This document shows positions 36,057 through 44,496 of a DNA stretch of 64,000 nt, piece after piece. The first letter of the stretch is position 1. Each line of letters begins with the position of its first letter. Under the pieces are notes generated by a model. That model ran no database searches, was not told the DNA's origin, and saw nothing but the letters and a program-made list of their open reading frames with translations. A program made the translations under genes and the position numbers. Origin of the DNA: Robertmurraya korlensis (lineage in GTDB: Bacteria; Bacillota; Bacilli; Bacillales; Cytobacillaceae); the NCBI RefSeq assembly GCF_023715225.1, contig NZ_JAMBNS010000006.1, positions 1-64,000 of the forward strand, given 5' to 3'.

Positions 36057-36132
36057 AGAATGGGAGAAGCCGTTAAAACAGTGGGAGTATATTGGTTAAC
36101 TCCCATGAGTTTTTTCGGCTTTTTCCTATTCT
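36057..36132. terminator. Nested double hairpin, probable terminator
   Basis: An inner stem (GTGGGAGT/ACTCCCAT, 36081-36106) followed by a T-run sits inside an outer helix pairing AGAATGGGAGAAGCCG (36057-36072) with 36116-36132. It lies between convergent genes and probably ends the DUF2161 transcript; the nested layout is unusual. Confidence 0.6.
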
Positions 36133-36196
36133 AACGATGGTTAGGAGACAATCGAAAGGATAGTGATAATCCTTAAATGCAGTGTTTTTTTAATTC

Positions 36197-36415
36197 TTAA
36201 GATGATTTTTGTTGTTCCTCTAAATGGATAAGGGAACCTTTTTTTATCCAATATTGAAAGCTATCAAGTGGAAAAACACCCCTACAATTAGAGTTTTCCA
36301 TTTGAATTACGACTCCATCTCTTGTTAACTCTACAATTTTAAGTTTGTCAGATTTGCTGATATTTGGGATGAAACTCTTTGTCATTTCAAATGACATATT
36401 GTTCATTAAATCCAT
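36197..36415 (-). CDS. Unknown 72-residue protein
   Basis: I do not recognise a family. The minus-strand ATG is 8 nt after AAGGAG, a convincing site. The sequence looks like a small mostly beta-strand domain (LKIVELTRDGVVIQMENSNCRGVFPLD) with one cysteine and no membrane segment. Stand-alone gene between a convergent nuclease-like gene and a divergent SGNH hydrolase. Confidence 0.65.
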   Translation of the reverse strand: MDLMNNMSFEMTKSFIPNISKSDKLKIVELTRDGVVIQMENSNCRGVFPLDSFQYWIKKGSLIHLEEQQKSS

Positions 36416-36585
36416 TTCTCATACTCCTTAATGGTAACTTTCTTTCCTTTTTAATTTGTCCAAATTTAGATATTATATCCATTATTTAGTAAGGATTTTT
36501 TATAATTAGAAGGTCAAATTTGAACAAAGCGGTTTCAGTCAGTAAAATATGAGTATAGACCGATACTGCTATTAGGAGAAAAATT

Positions 36586-37362
36586 ATGAATAAAACGTAC
36601 GTTACCATTGTTTCGTTCCTATCGATTGGAGCATTCCTGGTTTTGCTATTTGGGTTTTCGTGGACCATTCAAAATCAATTGAGTAAAGAAAAATCTACGG
36701 TGAGGGAACAACCGCAAGTTGAGGAAATTGTAAACGAAAAGGAAGGAAAAACCATTGTTGCACTTGGCGATTCTCTTACTAGGGGAACAGGTGATGAAGA
36801 AGGAAAAGGATATATTGGTTATCTAGTTGAGGAATTAGAAGAAAAGACAGATGAAAAGCTTACTCTTCATAATTATGGAGTGAAAGGGTACCGTTCAGAA
36901 CAACTCCTAAATCAAGTAAAAGGGGATACGATTCAAAATCAAATCAAAGATGCAGATGTCATTATAATGACCATCGGTGGAAATGACTTGTTTCAAGGCG
37001 GACAAACGCTGGTTAGTCCAAAGCAAGACGAGATATCCCTATTAAAAGACCAATATGTAAGAAACCTCAAAGAAACCATGGAGTTGATTAAATCAATCAA
37101 TCAAGATGCCGTCATATTTCTAGTGGGCTTATACAATCCTTTTATTGACCTTGAGGATGCTGCTACGACAACGGCTGTTGTTAGAGATTGGAATTATTCA
37201 ACCAACCTTCTTCTTGATCAATACCCGAATACAGTTTTTGTACCAACCTTTGACTTATTTCAACTTAAGGTGAATGATTACTTGTTTTCAGACAAGTTTC
37301 ATCCAAATAGTAAAGGCTATCAATTAATTGCGGAGAGAGTAGCTTCACTAATAACATGGTAG
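36586..37362 (+). CDS. Membrane-anchored SGNH/GDSL hydrolase
   Basis: A 258-residue protein with an N-terminal hydrophobic anchor (about residues 8-27). All four SGNH blocks are present: ALGDSLTRG with the nucleophilic serine (about residue 63), NYGVKGY, IGGND, and the catalytic Asp/His pair in DKFHPN. Such enzymes are lipases or esterases; an extracellular YpmR-like role is plausible. The ABC ATPase gene begins 10 bp later, so the three genes 36586-39254 probably form one operon. Confidence 0.85.
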   Translation: MNKTYVTIVSFLSIGAFLVLLFGFSWTIQNQLSKEKSTVREQPQVEEIVNEKEGKTIVALGDSLTRGTGDEEGKGYIGYLVEELEEKTDEKLTLHNYGVKGYRSEQLLNQVKGDTIQNQIKDADVIIMTIGGNDLFQGGQTLVSPKQDEISLLKDQYVRNLKETMELIKSINQDAVIFLVGLYNPFIDLEDAATTTAVVRDWNYSTNLLLDQYPNTVFVPTFDLFQLKVNDYLFSDKFHPNSKGYQLIAERVASLITW

Positions 37363-37372
37363 GAGTTTTATA

Positions 37373-38281
37373 ATGACGGAGATAACATTATCAATTAAAG
37401 GATTACGAAAAAGAATAGGGAAAAGAGAAATTATTAAAGGCCTAGACTTTGAACTAAAAAGCGGTGAAGTATTTGGATTTTTAGGACCCAATGGAGCAGG
37501 AAAAACAACAACCATTCGTATGTTAGTGGGATTAATCCGTCCAACTGCAGGTAGCATTCATGTTTGTGGATATGATGTAAAAAGGGATTTTGTTAAAGCT
37601 ATGAGTCACCTAGGATGCATTGTAGAAAATCCGGAACTTTATCCATATTTAACAGGAATGGAAAATCTTCAACATTTTTCTAGGATGATACCAGATTTCG
37701 ATTCCAAACATTTAGAATATGTTGTTAAATTAGTCAGACTTCAAGACCGAATCAATGACCCTGTAAAAACCTATTCACTCGGAATGAGACAAAGATTAGG
37801 AATTGCTCAGGCGCTGCTTGGAAGGCCCAAGGTGTTGATTTTGGACGAGCCCACAAACGGATTAGATCCGATGGGAATACGTGAAATGAGAGAATTCATC
37901 CGCTTTTTAGCTGAAAAAGAAGGCTTAACCGTGCTAGTATCCAGTCATTTGCTTAGTGAAATACAATTGATGTGTGATAGGGTGGCTGTTATTTCAAAAG
38001 GAAGAGTAATTAAAGTTGATACGGTAAGCAATTTATTAAATTTTCAAGAGCAATTAGTTTGGAAGGTGACCCCAGTTGAAAAGGGAAGGAAGCTTCTGCA
38101 GACGGCTACGTCGGTCATACTGGATGAAGAGAAACAGTTGGTAACTCCGTTATCAGAGAACTCTTCTGTGTGGAATCGAATGCTTGTAGAAAATGGAGTA
38201 GAGGTCCACGAGATCCAAAGAAAAGTGCCTACACTTGAAGACCTATTCCTCGAATTAACAGGAGGAGAATCCGTTGAATAA
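37373..38281 (+). CDS. ABC transporter ATPase (ABC-2 exporter)
   Basis: A 302-residue ATP-binding subunit: Walker A GPNGAGKTT (about residue 36), signature YSLGMRQRLG, Walker B LILDEPTNGLDP, and SSHLLSE switch. The C-terminal 80 residues are the variable domain of the BcrA/YhcH-type drug or peptide ATPases. It overlaps the permease gene by 8 bp. A close paralogue lies at 55843-56781. Confidence 0.9.
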   Translation: MTEITLSIKGLRKRIGKREIIKGLDFELKSGEVFGFLGPNGAGKTTTIRMLVGLIRPTAGSIHVCGYDVKRDFVKAMSHLGCIVENPELYPYLTGMENLQHFSRMIPDFDSKHLEYVVKLVRLQDRINDPVKTYSLGMRQRLGIAQALLGRPKVLILDEPTNGLDPMGIREMREFIRFLAEKEGLTVLVSSHLLSEIQLMCDRVAVISKGRVIKVDTVSNLLNFQEQLVWKVTPVEKGRKLLQTATSVILDEEKQLVTPLSENSSVWNRMLVENGVEVHEIQRKVPTLEDLFLELTGGESVE

Positions 38282-39254
38282 GCTTATACATAATGAAATG
38301 CTAAAGATTATCAGGAAGAGAAAACTGATTGTTGTTATAGCGATTATGGCCGTTTTAATTAGTCTATTTACCTATGCACAATTTCGAGAGGTTCAAAGGC
38401 AAATTGAAAAATTAGGAGACGTTGATTGGAGAACCACTTTACAGCAACAAATCGTAGATACACAAAACCGATTAACAAGCAGTGGTATTTCAGATGAATG
38501 GAAAGCTCAATTACAAATTCGTGTCCAGCAGCAACAATACTATCTCGATAATAATATTAATCCAGCCGAGCCAGGTGCTCCTACATTTGTTCGAAGTTTT
38601 GCGCAAGAATCGATTACCCTCTTTGTTCCATTATTAATTATGATCGTTGCTGCAGACATAGTGTCTTCAGAGAGGAGTGCGGGTACGGTAAAGCTCTTAT
38701 TAACGAGGCCGGTTAAGAGGTGGAAGATTCTATTAAGTAAATATGTTGCATTATTATTGTCCATTTCTATTATTGTTGTCCTTATGGGATTACTGGCGTA
38801 TGTGATTTCAGGAGTGGTGTTTGGATTCGGAGGTTGGAAGGCACCGATTTTAACAGGTTTCACGAGTATAGGAGGAGAACTTAATACTTCACATGTTCAA
38901 TTAATTGATCAGTGGCAGTACATTTTAATGGAGTTTGGCCTAGTCTGGTTTGTTGCCATTGTCGTCGGGACCCTTAGTTTTATGTTATCCGTTTTATTAA
39001 AGAGTACGTCAGCTAGCATGGGGGTCATGCTTGCTGCTTTAATTGCTGGGTTAATTTTGAGCAATCTTGTATCCTCCTGGCAATCAGCGAAATATTTGTT
39101 TATGATTAATCTTGATTTAACAGGATATTTAGCAGGGAGCTCTCCACCAGTACCCGGGATGACACTTTTATTTTCTATTGGGGTACTAGCCGTTTGGGCA
39201 GTTATTGCATTGTTTGTTTCTTTTTCTGTCTTTGTTCGACAAGATGTATATTAA
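38274..39254 (+). CDS. ABC-2 type permease
   Basis: A 326-residue permease with six membrane helices: one at about residue 20, a coiled extracellular loop of roughly 70 residues rich in Gln, then five helices from about residue 115. VSSERSAGTVKLLLTRPVKRWKI is the conserved coupling-helix block of ABC-2 permeases. TTG start at 38274 behind GGAGGAG. Partner of the upstream ATPase; substrate unknown, possibly an antibiotic or lipid. It is paralogous to 56778-57725. Confidence 0.88.
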   Translation: MNKLIHNEMLKIIRKRKLIVVIAIMAVLISLFTYAQFREVQRQIEKLGDVDWRTTLQQQIVDTQNRLTSSGISDEWKAQLQIRVQQQQYYLDNNINPAEPGAPTFVRSFAQESITLFVPLLIMIVAADIVSSERSAGTVKLLLTRPVKRWKILLSKYVALLLSISIIVVLMGLLAYVISGVVFGFGGWKAPILTGFTSIGGELNTSHVQLIDQWQYILMEFGLVWFVAIVVGTLSFMLSVLLKSTSASMGVMLAALIAGLILSNLVSSWQSAKYLFMINLDLTGYLAGSSPPVPGMTLLFSIGVLAVWAVIALFVSFSVFVRQDVY

Positions 39255-39256
39255 TA

Positions 39257-39289
39257 AAAGAAGTACCACTTTATTAGTGGTACTTCTTT
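39257..39289. terminator. Bidirectional terminator
   Basis: AAAGAAGTACCACT and AGTGGTACTTCTTT form a 14-bp stem with a 5-nt loop between convergent genes; it overlaps the kinase stop codon. Confidence 0.9.
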
Positions 39290-40595
39290 ATATAGCAGCA
39301 GAAACTTCAGCCTCGGTTAGTGGGAGAATCACTTCGAAAGTTGTTCCGATACCAACTTGACTAGATATATGTATTTTACCTTTGTGATTTTCAATGATTT
39401 TAAAGCAAGTCGTAAGTCCTAAGCCGGTTCCTTTTTCCTTGGTCGTGTAAAACGGTTGTCCAATCTTTTCAAGCGTATCTTTAGGAATTCCACATCCTGT
39501 ATCGGAAAAATAAATGGAAACAAACTGACAGTCATCCACAAGACTTACGTGGACTTTTCCACCATTTTGCATGGCTTCAATCGCATTTTTGATAATATTT
39601 ATAAAAACTTGTTTAATCTGGTTTTCTTCTCCATACACCCAGATAGGCTTATCATCTTTTTTTAGCATTATTTCAATGCTATTCATATTGGCTTTAGTGC
39701 TGATAAGTGCAATAACATAGTCTAAAGTTTTTATGATATCAAACTTTTTAAGATTGACAACTTGTGGCTTAGATAAAAGCAGCATCTCGCTTAATACAAG
39801 TTCGATTCTTTCAATCTCTGAAAATATGACATCAATATACTCTTTTTGAAGATGTCGTTGCTCTTTCAGTAACTGAATAAATCCTGAAATGGAGGTAAGC
39901 GGGTTTCTAACCTCATGGGCAATGGCAGCAGACATATTTGCAACCACACTTAACTTGTCAGAGTGTATGGCTAAGTCCTCGTTTAATTGAAGCAACTTTA
40001 ACTCAGAAAGCTTCCATTCGGTAATATCCGTTAATGTTCCAACCGTAGAAATAAGCTTACCTTTTTCGTTAAAATTAAATTTAGAGTTGACTTCTATCCA
40101 AACAAAGCCTCCATCTTTCTTACGTAAACGTACTTCTTCTTGAACAATCTGAGTGGAATGCTTAATCGTATCAATGGCTCGTTGGTTCATCCATTCTTGG
40201 TCTTCATGGTACACATAAAATAATAGGGAGCGCCCAATACTTTCGATGGGAGAATAGCCAGTAACACTCTCCCAGGCTGGATTCAACACAGTAAAACAAC
40301 CCAAGTGATCCGTTTGGTAGACTACTTGATTCAAATTGTTAAATAAGTATGTATTTGTTTCTAACAGTTTTTTGTAGTTTTCTTCACTATTTGAAAGCTT
40401 TTTAAAAAGTACTTTTGATTTGTCAAAATACGAACCAAGGCACCATGCGGTAATTGCAAAGGTAAAAGTGAAAGGAAGATCTAGCCATGGATCATACTCA
40501 TAATTTTTTGCTACATAGAAAACCATATTCCATGTAGTCATTCCAATCAAAAACGCAATAGTTGAAATCAATCTACCTTTGTAGCGTTCAAACAT
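39288..40595 (-). CDS. PAS-domain sensor histidine kinase
   Basis: A 435-residue kinase with two N-terminal membrane helices (about 8-29 and 40-55), a PAS domain with PAC segment (about 80-200, including NPAWESVTGYSPIE), phosphoacceptor His227 in AIAHEVRNPLTSISG, and an ATPase domain with IIKNAIEAMQNGG, DTGCGIP and GTGLGLTTC. It has the same architecture and H-box type as the kinase at 27.3-28.6 kb. No cognate regulator is adjacent, consistent with a phosphorelay kinase feeding Spo0F; this is inference. Confidence 0.88.
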   Translation of the reverse strand: MFERYKGRLISTIAFLIGMTTWNMVFYVAKNYEYDPWLDLPFTFTFAITAWCLGSYFDKSKVLFKKLSNSEENYKKLLETNTYLFNNLNQVVYQTDHLGCFTVLNPAWESVTGYSPIESIGRSLLFYVYHEDQEWMNQRAIDTIKHSTQIVQEEVRLRKKDGGFVWIEVNSKFNFNEKGKLISTVGTLTDITEWKLSELKLLQLNEDLAIHSDKLSVVANMSAAIAHEVRNPLTSISGFIQLLKEQRHLQKEYIDVIFSEIERIELVLSEMLLLSKPQVVNLKKFDIIKTLDYVIALISTKANMNSIEIMLKKDDKPIWVYGEENQIKQVFINIIKNAIEAMQNGGKVHVSLVDDCQFVSIYFSDTGCGIPKDTLEKIGQPFYTTKEKGTGLGLTTCFKIIENHKGKIHISSQVGIGTTFEVILPLTEAEVSAAI

Positions 40596-40631
40596 TGGCC
40601 CAACTCCATCTCATAAATACTTTTGATTATT

Positions 40632-40659
40632 CCTAATATAACCTAATATAACCTAATTT
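40632..40659. repeat. Short tandem repeat
   Basis: CCTAATATAA occurs twice in a row and is followed by a partial third copy (CCTAAT), just upstream of the kinase gene. Confidence 0.7.
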
Positions 40660-40806
40660 TGTTATCCTTGGAATAGAATTTCCTTTGGTTCGAAGAATAA
40701 TTTTTAAAATTCAAACTACTTATTTCGTAATTTGAAATAATAAGGTGAAATTAAGAGGAATGAGAAGGGGGAAGAAATCACCAAATAGATTCTTCCCTGC
40801 AGTCTA

Positions 40807-41160
40807 TTAAAAGTCATCATCTTGAGTGGAAAATGGTATATTTAGCCGTTTTTCAACTGTTCTTAGTCGTTGATTCAATCGACTTAGGCGACGAGTATGT
40901 TTTTCATCGTTTTGGTTCAGTCGAATAATTTCTTGATTGATTCTGCCAATTTCTTTATTTATTCTTGCTATTTCTTGAATTTGACGTGTTAATTCTCTAT
41001 TCAGGCGGTCAATTTCTTTCGATTGGTTTTCATTTTTTCTCTCTAATGTTGATAATCTTCTTTCAAATCCTTGAATTTGAGGTGGTTGCCGATAATAGTC
41101 ATGAATGGGTGTTGCGGGAACTACATAATCATTTGTAAAATAAGTAGGGTAGTGATACAT
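40807..41160 (-). CDS. Heptad-repeat coiled-coil protein
   Basis: A 117-residue protein. The first 30 residues are Tyr/Pro-rich (MYHYPTYFTNDYV), then residues about 33-108 form an uninterrupted coiled coil with a clear 7-residue period: units such as RINKEIG, RINQEII and RLNQNDE follow one another. No membrane segment. I do not recognise a named family; the aromatic head and coiled coil would suit a spore surface or scaffold protein, but this is a guess. The ribosome site AAAGGAG is about 12 nt before ATG. Confidence 0.65.
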   Translation of the reverse strand: MYHYPTYFTNDYVVPATPIHDYYRQPPQIQGFERRLSTLERKNENQSKEIDRLNRELTRQIQEIARINKEIGRINQEIIRLNQNDEKHTRRLSRLNQRLRTVEKRLNIPFSTQDDDF

Positions 41161-41583
41161 TTGGGGCAGCTCTCCTTTAAACTTTGTCGGTATAATTTAT
41201 GAATAACACAAATATTTGACAGGGCAGTAGCCTAGTGTAGATTTTTGTCATGACATACATTATTTCTCGGGAAAGCGCAAGACTTGACATTTATTGCAAA
41301 CTCTGTGTCGGAAATTGTATTTTAGAGACAATTGTTGTCAGAAAATTATAATAAATAACACGTGCAATCTGTCAGTTAGTGTAATATTATTTTTCTTAAA
41401 GAAGAAATTTGTTTTTAGCATAACGCTATCAATTGCTAGCAGGAAATTTGTGTTACATAAGGAAGTCGAAAAAAATTGTATGTAAGGGAAACTTCTATAA
41501 AATTTCTTCGTATATACAATGTCTAGTAGTTTAATAAGAACGAGGAAGAAAATACCAAACAGATAAATTTGGAGGAAATGTAA
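41161..41583. other. AT-rich intergenic region without a recognised gene
   Basis: This 423-bp gap between divergent genes contains a small palindrome TGTCATGACA (41246-41255), and TTGACA hexamers without a convincing -10 partner. Open frames here lack ribosome sites. It presumably holds the two divergent promoters. Confidence 0.4.
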
Positions 41584-42375
41584 ATGAATAATCATGAAAT
41601 TGATTTTAAGATTTATGGAGATGACATGCAGTTTGTTGAAGTGGAGCTTGATCCTGGTGAAACGGTAATCGCTGAAGCAGGGAGTTTAATGATGATGGAG
41701 GACCACATTCATATGGAAACGATCTTTGGTGATGGTTCTTCCGGTGGCGGAGGTCTGATGGGGAAATTGCTAGGAGCCGGAAAAAGAATGATTACTGGCG
41801 AAAGCTTGTTTATGACCACATTCACAAATCAAGGAACTGGAAAAAAACATGTTTCCTTTGCCTCTCCATATCCGGGAAAAATAGTACCGATGGACCTGAG
41901 TGAGCTTGGGGGGAAAATTATTTGTCAAAAAGATGCATTTTTAGCAGCTGCAAAAGGGGTATCTGTTGGTGTTGAATTTCAGAGAAAAATTGGAGCAGGA
42001 TTTTTCGGTGGAGAAGGATTTATTATGCAGAAGCTTGAAGGTGATGGAATGGCCTTTGTTCATGCTGGTGGGACCATCTATCAAAAAACGCTTGCTCCAG
42101 GGGAAGTTCTCCGTGTCGATACTGGCTGCTTAGTCGCTATGACGAAGGATGTTGATTATAATATTGAAATGGTTAAAGGCGTGAAAACAGCTTTATTCGG
42201 AGGAGAAGGGTTGTTTTTTGCTACATTACGCGGACCGGGAACCGTTTGGATTCAATCTCTACCATTCAGCCGTTTAGCGAGTCGTGTGTTTGCCGCAGCT
42301 CCTCAGGCTGGAGGAAATGGAAGAGACGAAGGTAGTCTATTGGGTGGCGTATTTAGAATGTTGGATGGAGATTAA
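41584..42375 (+). CDS. AIM24/TIGR00266 family protein
   Basis: A 263-residue all-beta protein of the AIM24 family. It opens with FVEVELDPGETVIAEAGSLMMME and has the internal glycine-rich repeat typical of the family (FGDGSSGGGGLMGKLLGAGKRMITGESLF), then a second half with GGEGFIMQKLEGDG and GEVLRVDTGCLVA. No catalytic residues are known in the family. ATG at 41584 follows TGGAGGAAATGTAA. Confidence 0.88.
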   Translation: MNNHEIDFKIYGDDMQFVEVELDPGETVIAEAGSLMMMEDHIHMETIFGDGSSGGGGLMGKLLGAGKRMITGESLFMTTFTNQGTGKKHVSFASPYPGKIVPMDLSELGGKIICQKDAFLAAAKGVSVGVEFQRKIGAGFFGGEGFIMQKLEGDGMAFVHAGGTIYQKTLAPGEVLRVDTGCLVAMTKDVDYNIEMVKGVKTALFGGEGLFFATLRGPGTVWIQSLPFSRLASRVFAAAPQAGGNGRDEGSLLGGVFRMLDGD

Positions 42376-42389
42376 TAAGATACTATATT

Positions 42390-42417
42390 AAAAAAAGCTG
42401 CTACGGCAGCTTTTTTT
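42390..42417 (+). terminator. Terminator of the AIM24-family gene
   Basis: AAAAAAGCTGC and GCAGCTTTTTT with a TACG tetraloop. Confidence 0.93.
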
Positions 42418-42433
42418 ATTGTCCAAAGGGTAC

Positions 42434-42491
42434 ACTGTCCACCTGAGATGGACAAAATCAGGGAAAGTGTCCACGCAGGGTGTCTGTCACC
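42434..42491 (+). repeat. Dispersed intergenic repeat, copy C
   Basis: Fifty-eight bases, same length as copy B: ACTGTCCACCTGAGATGGAC, linker, GTGTCCACG, then AGGGTGTCTGTCACC. The terminal palindrome has one mismatch. It lies between a terminator and the yeeI promoter region. Confidence 0.85.
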
Positions 42492-42495
42492 TTGA

Positions 42496-42553
42496 TATCA
42501 CCGTGATAGTCATCGTGATAATTCTTTCGTAAATGGAGTTGTTGCGGTATAAT
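42496..42553 (+). promoter_or_regulatory. yeeI promoter region with repeated GTGATA sites
   Basis: TATCAC-C-GTGATA (42496-42508) is a perfect palindrome and CGTGATA recurs 12 bp downstream (42514-42520). A good -10 TATAAT lies at 42548-42553, with a poor -35. The sites look like an operator upstream of the promoter. Confidence 0.4.
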
Positions 42554-42622
42554 ATGTCATGTGTATAAGTATAAGCCTAGTTAGTAGGCAGGTAGATATA
42601 ATGTTGAAAGAGAGTGTTCATT

Positions 42623-43342
42623 ATGGGTCGTAAGTGGAACAATATTAAGGAAAAAAAGGCATCTAAGGATGCAAATACGAGTAGAGTTTACTCCAAATTT
42701 GCGTTAGAAATTTATGTAGCAGCTAAACAAGGTGAGCCTGATCCGGAATCAAACCAGGCGCTTAAATTCGTTTTAGAGCGTGCGAAAACGTATAACGTAC
42801 CAAGAGTTATTATTGACCGTGCGATTGATAAAGCTAAAGGTGGAGCAGAAGAAAACTATGATGAACTTCGATACGAAGGCTTTGGACCAAGCGGATCAAT
42901 GATCATTGTTGATGCACTTACTAATAACGTGAACCGCACTGCCTCTACCGTTCGCGCTGCGTTTGGCAAAAACGGTGGAAACATGGGAGTAAGCGGATCT
43001 GTTGCTTATATGTTTGATAATACTGCTGTTTTTGGTATTGAGGGTAAAACGTCTGATGAGGTACTTGAGTTATTAATGGAAGCAGATCTTGATGTTCGTG
43101 ACATTATTGAGGAAGAAGATACTGTAATTGTATATGCTGAACCTGATCAGTTCCACGCTGTACAGGTTGCTTTTAAAGATGCTGGAATTACAGAATTTAC
43201 GGTTGCTGAGCTAACAATGCTCGCGCAAAACGATATTAGCTTAGACCCAGAAGCTCAAGCACAATTTGAAAAATTAATTGATGCATTAGAAGATTTAGAA
43301 GATGTACAACGTGTGTATCATAACGTTGATTTAGGAGAGTAA
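42623..43342 (+). CDS. yeeI: YebC/PmpR-family protein YeeI
   Basis: A 239-residue YebC-family protein whose N-terminus [20 protein letters not shown] and length match B. subtilis YeeI. The family has three domains; members bind DNA as regulators or act on stalled ribosomes at proline-rich sequences. Conserved [19 protein letters not shown] starts near residue 84. The frame opens at 42614 (GTG), but ATG 42623 gives the conserved start. Single-gene unit. Confidence 0.92.
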   Translation: MGRKWNNIKEKKASKDANTSRVYSKFALEIYVAAKQGEPDPESNQALKFVLERAKTYNVPRVIIDRAIDKAKGGAEENYDELRYEGFGPSGSMIIVDALTNNVNRTASTVRAAFGKNGGNMGVSGSVAYMFDNTAVFGIEGKTSDEVLELLMEADLDVRDIIEEEDTVIVYAEPDQFHAVQVAFKDAGITEFTVAELTMLAQNDISLDPEAQAQFEKLIDALEDLEDVQRVYHNVDLGE

Positions 43343-43347
43343 AAGAG

Positions 43348-43382
43348 AAACAGGCCTTGCATGGAAAAAGGCCTGTTTTTTT
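43348..43382. terminator. Terminator after yeeI
   Basis: AAACAGGCCTT and AAGGCCTGTTT with a 9-nt loop, followed by a T-run. Confidence 0.9.
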
Positions 43383-43390
43383 ATATTTTT

Positions 43391-43849
43391 TTATGGACGA
43401 TAGATGAAGAAAGGAACCTCTTCAATTCCTAAAAGACGAACATATGTAAAAAGTTGTCCTTTATGATGAATTTCGTGATCTTTAGCGAGCTCCAAAATCG
43501 CTTTTCCTGGTAAGTCCATTCCAGCAAAAGCAATGATGCTATTTAATTGTTCGTCAGTTAATTTTTCCAGCTCTTCTTTAGCAAATTCAGTTTGAGTCTC
43601 TACAAAGTCGATCAGTTCTTTTACAGTAGAGACTTCCTTCTTTCCTGTTGGAGGTGTAAACACTCCAGTTTTTACTGTATTTACGAACATTGAAGTGGAA
43701 CCCGAGATATGAATGGCAAGCTCGGACAAAGACATTCCATTTTCCCATGGTTTAAAGGTGAGTTGCTCATCGCCAACCACTTTTAGTAATTCAAGTAATG
43801 CCTTTCTATGCGACAACCAACCGTTGATGTAACCAGATAATTTACTCAT
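43391..43849 (-). CDS. DinB-family metal-binding protein
   Basis: A 152-residue four-helix-bundle protein. The metal triad typical of DinB/YfiT is visible as His47 (LAIHISGS), His125 and His129 (KDHEIHHKGQL). Family members are thiol transferases (bacillithiol-dependent) or damage-induced proteins of unknown activity. Start behind GAGGAGGAAATTG on the minus strand. Confidence 0.88.
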   Translation of the reverse strand: MSKLSGYINGWLSHRKALLELLKVVGDEQLTFKPWENGMSLSELAIHISGSTSMFVNTVKTGVFTPPTGKKEVSTVKELIDFVETQTEFAKEELEKLTDEQLNSIIAFAGMDLPGKAILELAKDHEIHHKGQLFTYVRLLGIEEVPFFIYRP

Positions 43850-43995
43850 TCAATTTCCTCCTCAATTGAAATATAACCACCAAGGTAATTATATGATAGG
43901 AACGTATTTCTAACAATTTTTAACTAAATATAAATATTTTGACTTGTATTGAAACATACTATGTCTGGATAAAAAATAGGAAAAGTAGTGAGATT

Positions 43996-44406
43996 ATGAG
44001 AAATCAGACACTTATTGAATTTATCAAGTTTTCATTTGTTGGAGCAATTAACACAGTAGTTGATTTTGGTGTGTTTAGCCTGTTACTTACAAATGGTTGT
44101 CCAATTCTATTGTCTCAAATCCTCTCATATGGATGTGGAATGTTAAATAGTTTTATAATGAATCGTTCATGGACCTTTAAGGAGAATAAAAGAATGGAGA
44201 ATAACTCTGAGCCCTTAAAATATGTAGTAGCCAATGTAGCTACCTTAATTTTAGTGTCCGTACTGATTCTTCTTTTTATCAACCTGCTTCATCTTCCTGT
44301 TTTAATTGCGAAGGTCATATGTACAGCGATTGGGATGGGAATGAACTTTATTAGTAGTAAGTTCTGGGTGTTTCAGAGAATCGAGAGAAGTAGGGGGTAC
44401 GAGTGA
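43996..44406 (+). CDS. GtrA-family membrane protein
   Basis: About 136 residues with four membrane helices. FIKFSFVGAINTVVDFGVFSLL and the closing GMGMNFISSKFWVF are the GtrA signatures. GtrA proteins move lipid-linked sugars or modify teichoic acids/arabinogalactan precursors. The longest frame (43939) adds 19 residues lacking a ribosome site; ATG 43996 is preceded by GTGAGATT, a modest site. No glycosyltransferase is adjacent. Confidence 0.82.
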   Translation: MRNQTLIEFIKFSFVGAINTVVDFGVFSLLLTNGCPILLSQILSYGCGMLNSFIMNRSWTFKENKRMENNSEPLKYVVANVATLILVSVLILLFINLLHLPVLIAKVICTAIGMGMNFISSKFWVFQRIERSRGYE

Positions 44407-44450
44407 TTCAAAATATCGTTGTGAATATGGTAGCGTGTTTCCATCCGCAA

Positions 44451-44487
44451 AAAAGACAAAGCGGGATCCACCCATACTTTGTCTTTT
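44451..44487. terminator. Bidirectional terminator
   Basis: AAAAGACAAAG and CTTTGTCTTTT form an 11-bp stem with a 15-nt loop between convergent genes. Confidence 0.8.
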
Positions 44488-44496
44488 AACCACATA

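Noticed and set aside
41294-41595. Frames of 63 (+) and 85 (-) codons in the gap before the AIM24-family gene
   Set aside because: No ribosome sites; low-complexity AT-rich translation; one runs into the next gene's start.
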